Assembly: GCA_029990175.1 (NCBI GenBank)
Contig: JARKIP010000053.1
Coordinates: 15,890,001 to 15,954,000, forward strand
DNA: 64,000 nt
Direction: 5' to 3'
From: Petunia secreta
Lineage: Eukaryota > Streptophyta > Magnoliopsida > Solanales > Solanaceae
Position numbers and translations under genes: made by a program. The number at the start of each line of letters is the position of its first letter. The stretch's first letter is position 1. Shown here piece by piece: positions 13,011-25,700 of the stretch. Under the pieces are notes generated by a model. That model did no database searches, was not told the DNA's origin, and saw only the letters and a list, made by a program, of their open reading frames with translations.

Positions 13011-14040
13011 TATTGAAGTTTGAGTTTTGATGATTGAAAAATGGGAAGAAACTGGTGAAGGACTTGATTCATGGACAGGTTCGCCTTATGCGGAAAATAT
13101 GTACATATATATTCCCAGTCCAAATTGAAAGACGAAAGAACCTTGACGGAGAAGTCTCACAATCGGAACTAGATTAGGAATCACGAATTTGAATAGCTGT
13201 TGAAGTTTTCCTACGCGGCAAAGAATTGGAGACGTTGAGGAAAAGCAACCAATATGTTATTCTATTTATGGTAAAGATTTTAAGGCTGTAGGAGTTACAA
13301 TTATACAAGAAAAAGTTTCAAGAGTTAGAATTCTACAAGGAAAAGTTTAAGGAGGTTACCTTATTTACTTGGGAAAGCTCCTTAATTCTTCCAAACCTAC
13401 TCGATCACTATATATACTACATGTTGAGGCTGCAAATTAAACTCATTCATAAACTTCGTGAGCAAAGCAAAGACAAACATATTGAGAGAAGTATTGGAGT
13501 GAATCTGTAAAAATCAACGAAGCAGAACCAGGCAGAGGACGAGTTTCTTATTAGTTCTATTTTGACTAGATCTGCATATTTAGGGCATGAGTTGTAGCCT
13601 AGTATGCATATTTAAGAAGAGTTTTTAGGTATTCTTTTGTGAAGAAAAATTGTTCTTTTGAGCTAGAGTTAGCTTAGAGGAGGGAGATACAATCGACTTG
13701 ATTGTATGTTATTTAGGTACTAGAGTTTAGTTCCTTGGTTATAAAGTCTTGTAACATAAAACTTGCTCTTTATATATTAGTGGAGGTTATTTCAAATCCC
13801 AGAGTTTAGATCGTGGTTTTTTTCTCCCTTGAGCAAGGAGTTTTCCACGTAAAAAACATGTGCAAGTTTATTCTCCACGAAGTTTCTATCGTACAGGTTT
13901 GGGTTGAATCTCATCAAAAACCTGGTTCATTGTGAGAAGCTCAACTTAAGAGCAAGTTTTTTATGTGATTGAAAATCGGGCATAGACACTATTCACCCTC
14001 TCCTCCCCCCTAGTGTCTTGCAAGGTGCAGCAAATGCAAC
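13011..14040 (+). repeat. Probable 5' LTR of the Sirevirus-like element
   Basis: The right end is set by the primer-binding site immediately downstream. The left end is only estimated from where the LTR-like text (TTGAAGTTTGAGTTTTGATG, 13013-13032) begins. No partner LTR was found, so the call rests on position and composition. Confidence 0.4.
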
Positions 14041-14043
14041 AAG

Positions 14044-14055
14044 TAGTATCAGAGC
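14044..14055 (+). other. Primer-binding site, tRNA-iMet type, one mismatch
   Basis: TAGTATCAGAGC differs at one base from TGGTATCAGAGC. It lies between the LTR-like block and the first gag ATG (14100-14102). Confidence 0.75.
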
Positions 14056-14099
14056 AGGTTCTCTCATAAAAGGTTAATATCTTGAGAAAGATCTAAATC

Positions 14100-15120
14100 A
14101 TGAGTGCACCACTAGAAACAACCGAAGGACAATCTATCATATGCCCTTCTCAATTTAATGGACAATTTTATGAGTGAAAAGTAAGGATGTCAGATTTTAT
14201 TCAAGCTCAAGATTACCAACTTAAGGAGATTAAAACTAAAGGACCTCTAATTCCTACCGTGATTGATGTGTAACAAAAAAAAAGTGACAACGAACCCAAG
14301 TGCATATGGTGAGGCAAATTATCGATTGCTTGAGAACAATGCTAAGGCAAAAAGAATAATCATCTATGTCTTGGACCAGATCTTTATAAGTATAACATGA
14401 TATTTGTTTACACTAGTGCCAAGAGATTTGGGATGCTCTTCAAGTTTCTCATGAAAGAACGAATCAAGTTCAAAAGTCAAGAATTGAATTGCTAATAAGA
14501 AAGTATGAGTATTCTCAATGATAGATGATGAACCTATTGAGGACATGATGACCGGGTTCACTATCATTACTAACGAGTTAAAGTCATTAGGAAAAACTTT
14601 TATATCTGAAGTTTTGGTGACTAAGGTGTTGCATTCTTCCTGATTCTTGGTAGTCCAACGTTAAAACTATCACAGAGGCAAAGGAACTTGATAAGATAAT
14701 CTTGGACGAACTCATTGGGTACTTGAAGACGCATGAACTCAGGAGCAAATTCCAAGTCAAGAAAGAACCCAAGATGGAGAAGAGATTAAACTTTGAAGCA
14801 ACTGAAGAAGCTGATCCAGAGCTGAATGACTTGGAGATGGCCTTTTTGGAAAAATTCAAGAAAGCCATGAACTTACCTAACAGCAGGTTCACAAAAAAAA
14901 AAAAAAAACACACGAAAAATCAAGATAGTTGATAAAGCCAATTTTACGGGTTGTTTTAAGTGTGGTAAGATGGACAATATTATTCACGATTGACCACAAT
15001 GGGAAATTGAATGGAAGAGAGGAAAAGCTAGTAAATTCAAGGAACTAAAGAACAACCGTCGTCTAACAAACTTCAGAGCTCAACGAAAAAAGCGAAACAA
15101 GCCTTTTATGCATCATTGGG
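14100..15120 (+). pseudogene. Sirevirus-like gag remnant
   Basis: The ATG at 14100-14102 opens a gag-type frame that stops within 30 codons and continues in pieces across all three frames. The best-preserved piece is 14700-14932 (acidic and basic, coiled-coil-like, with ELIGYLKTHELRSKF). A damaged CCHC knuckle (CFKCGKMDN) follows at about 14956. A run of A at about 14889-14905 lies within the frame. Confidence 0.65.
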
Positions 15121-15229
15121 AGAATCAAGTAATGAAGCTGAAGAAGAGGAATAAGATACCGCCGCTCTTCCCTTGATGAAAATAGCTGATGGTGTCACTA
15201 AGAGAAGGTGCATTGGTGACCTTCCATAT

Positions 15230-15600
15230 TAAGAGGAACACACTATAAGCGATGGAAGGAATAGATGAAAGTGTACCTTCAAGCTACTGATTATACTCTC
15301 TGGATGATTACCAAACATGGACCATATGTTCTTCTCAAAGTTGACTCTCATAGAACTCAAGTCCCAAAAGTTGCCGAGGAACTAGATGAAAGGATCTAAC
15401 CTGGCTCCAAGCAAATGCAAAGATGATTATGGTACTGAAGTCTGGATTAGAGGCTGAGGTTCAAAATCTAGTTGCTAGCTACAGTATAGCACAAGAGATT
15501 TGGGATCAGATGAAGACTCTTTACAAGGATGAACCTCTACAGGGTCAGGTGCTTGAACTTTCTGAGATTCTTCCCTGCAAGAAACCCTGAGTGGAGGAAT
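15230..15600 (+). pseudogene. Second gag-like remnant
   Basis: Fragments such as LQATDYTLWMITKHGPYV (about 15283-15336) and LVASYSIAQEIWDQMKTLYK (about 15467-15526) resemble a copia gag N-terminal domain again, downstream of the first gag and its knuckle. They are divergent from the first copy, which suggests a nested or recombined second element. Confidence 0.5.
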
Positions 15601-16389
15601 CTGCGCGTATGGCAATGAGTGATGACAAACATGACAATGACCTTTGAGAGGTAAGTGTCCATGAGCTTAAGAAGAACCTTCATAAATTTTCTTAAAGGAA
15701 ACTCTCCCTTCTGATACTTACTTCAATTGAAGGTTATGAAAGTTTGAGTGTTGAGAAGGACCAACTCTTGCCAGTTATGTTTGAACTAAAAAGTGACTTA
15801 AAAAGTTTTAAATTAAATAAAACTGTCTTGAGGGTATTGTGAAACACCTCAAGGAACATATTCTTCTAGTGCAACTCTGCGCTCTAACTTGAAAACCTGA
15901 AGTTAAAGGAAGCAAATGGTAAGACTGTAGTTATGGAATTTCAAATTAATCTTAAAGCTAAGCTTAAAAAAATGAGGTTCTTTACCAGGAAACTGATCAG
16001 AACCGAGTGCTTTAAGAAAAGTTTGAAAAAGCGAGCTATGAGCTTACTAGAACCTTGAAATGGAACAGATCCTCAGAAGCTGTGATCTGGGAAATTAATC
16101 ACCAGAATATAGATAAGAAAAGACTAGGCTATAAAAAAAACCACTACTTACCTGGAACTCCAAAAGTAAATATGTGAGGTTAACTATAAATATGCTTTGC
16201 ACCCGTAGTGAAAACAAATGGTCATTATAAAGAAACTTACATGGCTATAAAAAGGGTAGTAGTGAAAAATAAAAAAATTATTTTACCTAGTTGGGCTAAA
16301 AGAGATATGATACATCCATTCCATCATAAGAAGAGACCCAAGCTTGTTTGGATACCTAAAATAAACCCTTGATTGAGTTTTACAGGCTA

Positions 16390-18835
16390 AAGTGAGAGGG
16401 AGAAACCAAAATGAGTATTTAGACAGTGGTTGCTCGAGGCACATGAATGGAGACAAATTTAATATTCTCACTAACAGCCTTCATATGAGATAGAGTGGTG
16501 TAGGTAAGAAAAAGTAATATAATTGACTATGAGGTAAAGAATGTAGTCCACTTTCCCACTCAATAGACTATAGGTAATTGGTTGATGTTTAAAGCATAAT
16601 TGTTGAGTATTTCACAACTTTTGACTCGTGAGCATAAAAATGAATTTTGATCCAATGATTATAAAATTGTGAATTACAAATTTCAGATGATTTTTAATGA
16701 ACATAGTAAGTACCTTGTTAGGGAAATTTCTCTATGACTCACTTCGGGATAGGAAGCCAAGCATCACTTACCTAAGAGCTTTTGGGTGTAATTGCTTCAT
16801 TCGTAATGTAATTGTAAAGAAGCTCTAGAAAAGTTTGATGCACCAACTGATGAGAGAATCTTTCTAGGAAATTCACCATATAGAAAAGCTTACAAAGTGT
16901 TATATGAATGAACTCTATGTGTTGAAAGCATGCTTGTGATTATTTTATAAAACTAACAATGTGGTTGAGAGAGGCATGCAGGAAGACGAACATGAAACAT
17001 GTTTATCCAAGAACCAGGTTCCCTAAGGTGGAGACAAATCTGAAGCAGATGAAGGATCTAATCAAATGGCTAAACAATTGCTTCACTCTAACCGATATGA
17101 ATTCAGTGGTTCGGGGGAACTGGTTCTCAGACTGATCTGTTGATATTATAGAACCAACACATGAACCAGGCGCAGCGAGGGAAACTTGACCTGAAGCTGA
17201 TAGCAGGAATGAACCAGTGTCTGAAAGACATGTTTTCCCTAAAAGGCATATATTTAATAAAATCAGGGGGAACTGGTTCTCAAAACGATGAATTTCATCA
17301 TGAAGAACCGGTTGAATATTCAGAGAACCAGATTGAATCGTGAAGAAGATCAAACCGAAGACATATGTCACATTCATGAGGAACAAGGAGACAAATAAAT
17401 AGGGGGAACAACAAATCAAGAAAATGAGAACTTAGAAGAACCTGGTCCTCTCAAGGTCTCTCTGGATGAACTTCTCAGCAGTTTCGACCTAAAACCTAGA
17501 AGCATCAAAGTTCATAGCCGCTGGAGAACCTCATCTCCAACTTAGACTATGGAATTATTACAAGAGGAGCTTTAAAGAACTTCTGTGCATTCTATGCGTT
17601 CCTCTCATCTATGGAACCAAAGAATATACTTGAAGCACTTGAGGATCCAGATTGGGTGATTGTTATGCAGGAGGAACTACATTAGTTTGAAAGGAGCAAA
17701 GTCTGGCACTTGGTCCCTTGACCTAAGGACATGTCCATCATTGGTACCAAGTGGGTCTTTAAAAATAAGCTGAATAAGGATGACATAATGACAAGAAACA
17801 AGGCAAAGGTTTGAAGTACTGAGTTTCCTGATCACGTCTTCAAACTAGAGAAGGCGCTTTATTAGTTGAAACATGCTTCAAGGGCATGGTACAAGAGGTT
17901 GTCTTGGTTCTTGTTAAAAAAAATGAATTTACAAGAAGTACGATTAACAACACTATTTTTGAGAAAGAAAGCCAAAGATCTACTCATTATTCAAGTCTAC
18001 ATTGATGACAATATTTATTATGCTATTAATGAATCCCTATGTAAGGACCTTGCAAGTTTGAGATGAAGAGTGCTAAAGTCTTGGACTCACCGATAGCATC
18101 TGGAAAAAACTGAATCTTGATGACATTGGTTCTTGTGTTGAAGAAGCAAAGTATAGAAATATCATAGGTTCTCTCTTATATCTTACAGTTAGTTGTCTAG
18201 ATATTATGTTTGGTGAGGGTCTATGTGCAAGGTTCCAGTCAAAACCAAAGCAATCTAACATGTCTACAGTGAAAATAATCTTGAGATACTTGAAAGGACC
18301 TAAGGACTTGTGTTTGCAGAATCCTCAAGGAGGAACCTTTGATTTTGTAGGTTTTACTGAGGAAGACTATTCTGTTCATTTTATGGATAGGAAAAAAACA
18401 TCTAGAATGGACATCTTTTACGTCTTAACTTAGTTTTATGGGCTACAAAGAAATAACATCATGTGGTTCTATCCACATATAAAGCTGAGCATGTAGCAGT
18501 TGCTTTTTGATTGTTCACAACTCTTATAGATCAAGCAGCAACTGAAGGACCTTGGTATAAAGAGTGGAACAATGTCTATCTTTTGCAACAATACCAGTGC
18601 AGTCGACATTGCCAAGAACCTGATCCATCCCAATAGGACCAAGCACACTGATATTAGGCATCACTTCTTGAGAGATAACATTTGAATAGCCTAATAACAA
18701 TGAATTGTTGCAGGACTGAGGACGAGGTAGCAGATATCTTCATCAAAGCATGGAGCATGGTGAAATTTAAAAGGAACAGGTTAGAATTAGGGAGGACCAA
18801 AATACACTTAACAACCCAGCACTTGGTCCCTCGAT
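16390..18835 (+). pseudogene. Sirevirus-like pol remnant
   Basis: Pieces in order are: a protease signature LDSGCSRHMNGD (about 16420-16455); an integrase C-terminal piece (about 16735-16990); an RT start (LEDPDWVIVMQEEL, about 17637-17680); the RT YIDD box (about 17998-18012); and RNase H (about 18440-18760). The integrase core and much of the RT palm are missing, and several stops interrupt every piece. The function is lost. Confidence 0.7.
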
Positions 18836-19179
18836 GATTGGCTAGTGAAGTGTCTTTTAAAGTTTGCTTGTCCGTGAATAGATCAAAATGTCATTTCTAG
18901 TTCTATACTATAACTAGTATGCATTTCATCTATGCTAGAAATTTCTCACTGGTTTCTAACGATGCTACTCTTCGGTCAGGTATGGAAAAAATGGAAATGA
19001 GAGGTGTTGAATCAATTGCATATGTGCTCAGGTATACGTCTAAACTATTAAGATTACTTATATAAATTGTCTTAACTGGTTCATCAATCCTAAATGCAAC
19101 CACCCTAATATGGCACCGCTCCCTAAGCCTAACTTGAAATTCAAAGCCTTTTAATGACATGGCATCAATTCCTAAGAAA

Positions 19180-20870
19180 ATTTAAATGAGCAATCACTTC
19201 ATCTCTTTCATCTTTTATCTCATAAGAGAAATCACGTCAAACATTCTAACCCTTCTAAAACACCTTGTTTTACTCAAACCCAAAATTGTTAAACCTAGAG
19301 GGAACAAAGGAACAAAGCAAGCTGCGATGAACCATTATGTAGAGTTGATTAGAAGTTTGTTAGAGAGGTAAAGAAAAGAAGAACCATGTAAATGGTAGAG
19401 GCTAAAACTAAGGGGGAACCATCCCAGGAACAAGGTTCTCAAAGTGAGGGAATGACATAACTGGTCCTAGAAAATCAAACAGTCACTTCATCTCAAATCG
19501 AGGTAACTACTATTACGTCTAAGAAATATGTTCCAATGACTAGTACTGTAGATCTTGGTTGTGTTTTTGAATTGGTTAGAGAAAGCGTGGTTGTTTTTTT
19601 AGAAAAGAACTTTCTGAGGTCCAATCAATAAACCTAGTTTAGAGATTGTTCCCTCGAGGGTACATGGGAATGAAAAGAAAGAAGGGAAAAGGTATTGCTG
19701 AAACTAATGGTGTTGCTGAGAATGAAAAGGCCACAATGGAAGAACCTGGTTCACCCACTGTCGTCTCAAGTGTTGATGAACTAGATATGGGCTGATGATG
19801 ATGATATAGGAAAATAGTTGGTGTCTAGGAATGTGGCTGATCCAATATGCGTAGAGGATCCTAGTGTGTTTTGGAGGATCCAAGGATGATGAATTGAAAA
19901 ATTATAATCAACCAATTCTAGAGATTTCGATGGTGGGAGTGATTAGGATGATGAAGTTGTTGTCTTGAGCGAAAAAGGCAGAAGCAATAGAGACCCTTGT
20001 GGTAGAACTTGGAAATAAGAAAGAAAAAAACCAAGGACCTAGTGGAGAAATAGGTAATGGAGATGTCAATGAACTATCTTCTCAACTTCATGAGGAACAT
20101 GATGATAACGTACTTGTGATCCAATTAAGGAAACTGACTACTGAGTATTTTTTCCAAGCATAGAAAAAGAAAAAGAAAAAGAAAAAAAATAGTAAAAGAA
20201 ACTAGAGAAGAGGTGAGGCTTGAAGTATCACATGTTGAACCTGGTCCTAGGGTAGAGAAAAAGGTTACCGATAAGGGGAAGAAAAAAAAGTGATCTAGAA
20301 AAGAAGAAAGTGGACCAAGTTTTTCGGCTCAAGGCGCTTCTTTTGGTAAAGTGTAGAATTCTCGCTGATACTAAAGAAAGAAGGGATTGTACAACTAGTT
20401 GCAAAGTTAAATGCTCAAAGCTAGAAAAACCCGTTTCATGAAGAATTTCAGTAGAAGGATATTATGAGCACATGAGAAACACATGGGTTGTAAAGTCTGA
20501 TGGTGTGACTAATCTTGTTGTAACTTGTAAGTTCAAGGAGAAACTTAGGTTTACCAAGGCCACCTAGATTAAGAAAAATTTCATGGCATCCTTCCATCAA
20601 TTGTTGTTTGAGTTTGTTTTGAAGAACCTGTTGCAGAGGTTCAAGTGTCGTAGTGAGGTGAGCATTCTGGATTTTACTTACATGGACCTGTTGGAGAGGG
20701 AGGTTCCTACTAATCTGTCAGGAGTGATGATACAATACACATGAAGGATACTGATGTGGAACTAGGAAAGCATAGGTTGGCTTATGAGTTTCTTTTGACA
20801 TAGATCATAAAAAACTTTGATATACCTAATCATTATGATATCTTTGGCAAGGAACATCTTAAAGAGTTGT
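19180..20870 (+). pseudogene. Env-like / third-ORF remnant of the Sirevirus-like element
   Basis: This is a long lysine- and glutamate-rich, non-pol stretch after RNase H with no intact frame. Short translated pieces near 20580-20860 resemble the conserved core of the third frame of Solanaceae Sireviruses. The function of this frame in the family is unproven. Location after pol is the main support. Confidence 0.4.
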
Positions 20871-20880
20871 GACTATCATT

Positions 20881-22309
20881 TAGATGGAGAACTTGCAGAG
20901 GAACATATACAGCTTGATGATATTAAAGGTCATTATGTAGGTAATGAGAATCAGTAGGTGTAAGCCTATGGAAGGTGAACTGGTGCCGGAGATCCAAAAA
21001 AAGGAGAAAGAGATGCAGTCGTGCCGGGATAGCAGCAATGCCGTGAGGTTGCTATATCCAGAGACGAAGCAGTGGTCGCTCCCCCCTTCCCTTCTGCTGT
21101 TGTTGCCACTATCCCACCAGAATTTTGCCACCAGTGTTGTAGATCTACTTCCTCGATTATGAAAATGGGCTTTAAGCGAGATTTATGGTGGTAGACTCTC
21201 ATTACAAGGCTTTGTTACTGGGTCATTCTCGCCATTCTGCGGCTGATTATGCATCGTGATCGATGTTTTGCATTTTGATATTTTGACGTTTTAAATCTCC
21301 CTTTGTCTTCTTCTTTACATTTGTTCAACTACAGTATTTCACTCATTTGGGTTTGCCTACCATGTTATTGTAGTTTGTTGATGCAGTTTTTGCTCATTTA
21401 CTTTGTGAAATTGCTGAGTGTTTCTGATGTTTTTGGATTGTTGCTTCACTAATTTTTAACATGATACTTCAGTGTTGGCCATGGATAATTTTTGAGACCA
21501 CAACCTCATTTACGTGTTTGCTATTTGCAAACGGATAAAAGAAGGCAATGACAATATTTTCATAGCAAAATAAGTGAGATAGAGAAACGAAGTTGACAAC
21601 TTGGCATGGTAATCGACTCGCCATCATTTTGTTTCATCATGGCAGCATCCTTAACCATCTATCCGAACTACCACTATCTGAGCCTAAACTTTTTTCAAAA
21701 TTATTTTTTTGGTTTTGTTTTCTCTTACTTTTTTTTTTACGCATTTTGATTATTTTATATTTTGCCATACTAACGACTTGTCTCATTTTTGTGAGGTGTT
21801 TCCTAGCGGAGTTTGCTAAAGAAGAAGTCATTCGAGAAGACACACACTTTATTTCGTAAATTATATAGAAAACTTTAATTTCAGGGAGTTGAGGTAGTGT
21901 CAATTATTTATTACTTCTATCACCTACTTTTACAACCCATTTAAGACGTCACACATAGTTAATGATTAAAAAAATAATTTAATTCTGGTTTAAGTTAATA
22001 TTGCTCGAACATTTAGACTTTCACATATAATTTAGTAGAGTAATCGCGTAATTGCTTTAACTCGCTTAAATCAAAAACATTTAATCCGATCGGGAACTAT
22101 ACTTTGTGGATTTTGAGGGGTGCCTCACATCTGCCCTCTCAATTTATTTGAACCCTTACCTTGAATTGTTAGTTTGTATGTCAAATCCTAGAGTCAATCA
22201 AATTGAAAAAAAGTATGTTCCCTAATACACTTAGTTAAAAAATTATATTAGGTGGCGACTCCAATTTTCACCCGTGAGTCCATAGTCGAGTTTTATTTTA
22301 AACTCAGCA
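20881..22309. other. Non-coding repeat DNA left of the MULE
   Basis: No gene is supported. The last 200 bases (about 22110-22309) look like the LTR-leader region of a gypsy element (for example GGTGGCGACTCCAATTTTCA at 22253-22272), which the MULE interrupted. A T-rich run lies at 21690-21750. Confidence 0.5.
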
Positions 22310-22318
22310 ATTTAAAAT
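22310..22318. repeat. Left target-site duplication of the MULE (ATTTAAAAT)
   Basis: It is identical to 32486-32494 on the far side. Both copies are also followed on + by GG, but the inverted-repeat alignment sets the element's first base at 22319. Confidence 0.9.
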
Positions 22319-22359
22319 GGAATTTTTACATAAAAGTACAAGTTTTAGCACTTAATTAC
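22319..22359 (+). repeat. Left terminal inverted repeat of the MULE
   Basis: It starts GGAATTTTTACATAAAAGTA and ends CTTAATTAC. It pairs with the reverse complement of 32445-32485 with nine mismatches and no gaps. Weaker similarity continues inward (CTAATTACAA at about 22412), so the ancestral repeat was probably longer. Confidence 0.9.
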
Positions 22360-22767
22360 CAAACATAACAACATCTTAGCAAAATAATCCTAAAGAGAGA
22401 AAAACACAAGCTAATTACAAATATAGCATTTTATGTCAAAAAATATTGCTACTTTTATTTATTTCTTTATTTTGGTACAGTTTGGGGACATTTTTGTAAT
22501 TTTTACAAAATTTGTGCGTAATATATTGTTTTTTCCTTATTTTCTCAGTTTTACCGTTTTTTAATTGTTTCAGCGTTGTTTCTACTCCTCTGCCTTTGTA
22601 TCATCCCTGTATCTCAACCGTTTCTCCCTACTTTTTCTCTCCCATTTTCTTCCCCACTTTCTCCACTATCATATCTGTTTGTGAAGCATTTCGTAACTGA
22701 TTTTCAGTGTTTAAATTTCGAGTTTTTTTTCATTTTTTAGGGTTTGATTTTTTAGGGTTTCATTTCA

Positions 22768-25700
22768 ATGTCTAATTCTAGTTCATCTTCTAGTTCTAGG
22801 AAACTTAGGAGTAAAACGAAACATGATACAAATGTAAATAAAATTAGGTCGAATCAGTTTTAAAGGTAAAAGTTCCTGTTTTTAAGCCGAAAGAAACCCC
22901 GGAACAATTGAAGCGTGTGACGCGGTCGTCTGCCTCTCCTGCTACGGGTAAAGGTAAAGCTAAACTTTTGGTTGATGCTGATGATGATTTTGAAGAAGAT
23001 GCTCGACCGTTGAAGAAAAGTCTGATTGTTGTGTTGGCTGATGTGGCATTACAGGTAATTTTGTTTCTATTTCTGTTTTGTGTATCAAATTATTAATTTG
23101 TTGTTTCTTGCTGTATTTTTTGTAAGTTAGTGTTTCTTCAGTGTATTCATTGTTTATGTAGTTTTTTTTGTTTCTGCTGTGTGTTTTAGTGTTTCTGTAT
23201 GTTATTATTACTGTTTCTGTAGTCTTTTCCTTGTTTGTTTAGTGCATTTAGTATTTCTTTAGTGTATTTATTGTTTCTTTAGCATATTTACTATATCTGT
23301 GCCTTTTACTGTTTGTTGTAGTGTTTGTACTGCTTTGGTAGGCTTTTCGTTGTTCTTTAGCATATATTATTGTATCTGTGTCTTTTACTGTTTCTGAATT
23401 GCATTTTACTGTTGCTGTAGTTTATTTATTGTTGCTGTAGCTTTTTTTACTGGTTCGGTAGGCTTTTCGTTGTTCCTGTATCTGTGTTTTTTTTACTGTT
23501 TTTGAATTCCATTTTCCTATTGCTGTAGTTTATTTATTGTTGCTGTTGTTTTTGTACTGGATCTATATGTTTTTTTAGTGTTTCTGTCTTTTCTTGTTTG
23601 TTGATTGTATCATTGTATGTTACTTTTGCTTACTGTGTGCTGTAGTGTTTTTTATTGTTTCTCTGTATTTTCTTGTTTCTGCATTGATTTTTAATGTTTC
23701 TGTATTGTACTTACTGTTTTTTAACTGAGTTTGTTTTTTCCTTTATAGGTTGTATCGTTTTATATACCCCAGGATTTTAATTGGAAAGAGTTTCATCTAC
23801 GTCTTATTACGGATGGTGATATTGCAACGCATTTGAAGGATGTCTTAAGCCCTGTGCAGTTGGGAATGTTCAAAAAGACCTGTTTTGGTTATTTGTTACA
23901 GTTAGAACATTTGCCCGTTCAGAATCAGTTGCTTCGGTCTTTGCTGGTGCGTGAGATTGCGTCCTCCACGCCTTGTACGTTTGAGGTTTGTGTGAATGGT
24001 TCACGTTTGCAATTTGGGTTGCGTGAGTTTGCAGTAGTGTCTGGTTTAAAGTGCTCTGGGGATACTCTAAGTTCTCTTGATACAAGTGGTCCAAATCGGT
24101 TGATGAGTAGTTACTTCCCGACTGTGGAGAAGGTGTCTCATGTAGATATTAAGAATGCTTTTATTCAATGGAAGTGGATTGGTGATGAGGATGCAGTTAA
24201 GATTGCAGTTCTGTATGTTATTGTGAATTTTGAGATGTCGGTATCTGATGTTCAAACTGTATCTAAGAAATACTTTGATTTGGTTGAGTCTGGTCTTTAC
24301 AATGACTATCCATGGGGTATTGATTCGTTCAAAGAATTGTTTGATAGTATTCACAAGAAGGTTAAAACTACTAGTACATATTTTCGGGTGGTAGGTTTGC
24401 CTTATGCGTTACAAGTATGGTTTTATGAGTGTTGGAAAAACATTCCGTCATCAGTAGCTATGCGCGTTAGGAGTCGAAGTCCTCGTATCTTGAACTGGAA
24501 AGTGACGAGTAATCTTTCAAAGTATAAGACAATTTGTAAGATTTTAGAGGACCCAGTCAACAAGGTATACTTTCATTGTTTTGTATCTGTTTTCATTTCT
24601 ATTGTATCTGTTTCATTCTTCATGCTTCTGTTTTGCATATTTTTGTATCTGTTTTTGTATCTGTTTTCATTGATTTGTGTACTGTTATGTATGGTGCAGC
24701 CTGTTTTCCGGCCTATGCAGCCAACTGTTGCTGAGTTGGCCAGATTGGAGTTGATGGATGATACGGTCGCACCTGTTGCGGATGCTATGCAAGATTCTAG
24801 TGAGGATAATATTTTTCTCCACCATGTAGGGTCTGGTCCCTCCTCTTCTGCCGCTTTTGTCCACATTCCTTCTGAAACTGCTGTAAAGCAGGCACGGTCA
24901 AATTTGTCCAAACCTGCGCCGATGTTTGAAAATGATGCTAAGATTGACATATTGACTCGCTCAGTTGAGAAGGTATGTTTAGTTTTTAATATTGAGTCAT
25001 TCAGTCGCTTGAATATTTGTGATACTCTTTTTTGGCACATTTTGATACAGTTTTTATTTTTTGTTTCAGCTTAGCAATGACTTGGAGTTATTAAAGGGTC
25101 ATGTAAGGATTATTTGTGTTTATGTGTTTTTACTTTGTTTAAACAATTAGAATTATTATCATACTGTCTTGCCTTTGTTTCTTTTGAAGGTTGATGATCA
25201 GTTTAATAATGTCATGGAATTCTTTAGTGAGGAGCTTAGAAAAGTTGTTGATGCAATTAAGCTACTTGCGCAAGGACATGTATTAATTGTTGAAGAAATT
25301 GTTTATTGTTTCTTGTCGATGTAATGTTCGTTTCAATTACCTTTTTTTTTTTTTTTTTTAATACAGGGTACTCAAAGTGGTGCAGATAATTGTCAAGGTT
25401 CACAACGGACACCACTTGCTAGTGGTGATACAAAGAAGCTCAATTCTGATGATGTTGATGCTACAGAAAAGTTTCAATCCGATGTTGGTGATACAGACAG
25501 TTTAAATGTTGATACGGCTAATGTTACGGTATGTATCTTATTTCATTTATGTTGAAACAACTAGATACTTTCAGATACAAACAGCTACAGATAGTTTCAA
25601 ATAGAAACAGATTAACAAGCCAATGAATTTGTACATCTACTGTTTCTTATTTTTATGAATTATTTTTCGTTTTATTTTTTTAGCCATGTGCTACTGGTGG

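Larger units (their letters stand above)
13011..20880 (+). mobile_element. Decayed Sirevirus-like copia retrotransposon
   Basis: On + this reads LTR-like DNA (about 13011-14040), a primer-binding site (14044-14055), gag remnants (14100-15120 and 15230-15600), protease/integrase/RT/RNase H remnants (16390-18835) and a long 3' region with env-like sequence (to about 20870). The gag and RT resemble the Sirevirus lineage, which is known for a third, env-like reading frame after pol. Dozens of stops and frameshifts and a large pol deletion show it is long dead. No 3' LTR was found, so the right boundary is approximate. Confidence 0.7.

Noticed and set aside
23100..23740. T-rich repeats in ULP intron 1 as a CRISPR-like array
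   Set aside because: Irregular spacing, no fixed repeat or spacer, and a plant nuclear context; better explained by the intron motif described above.
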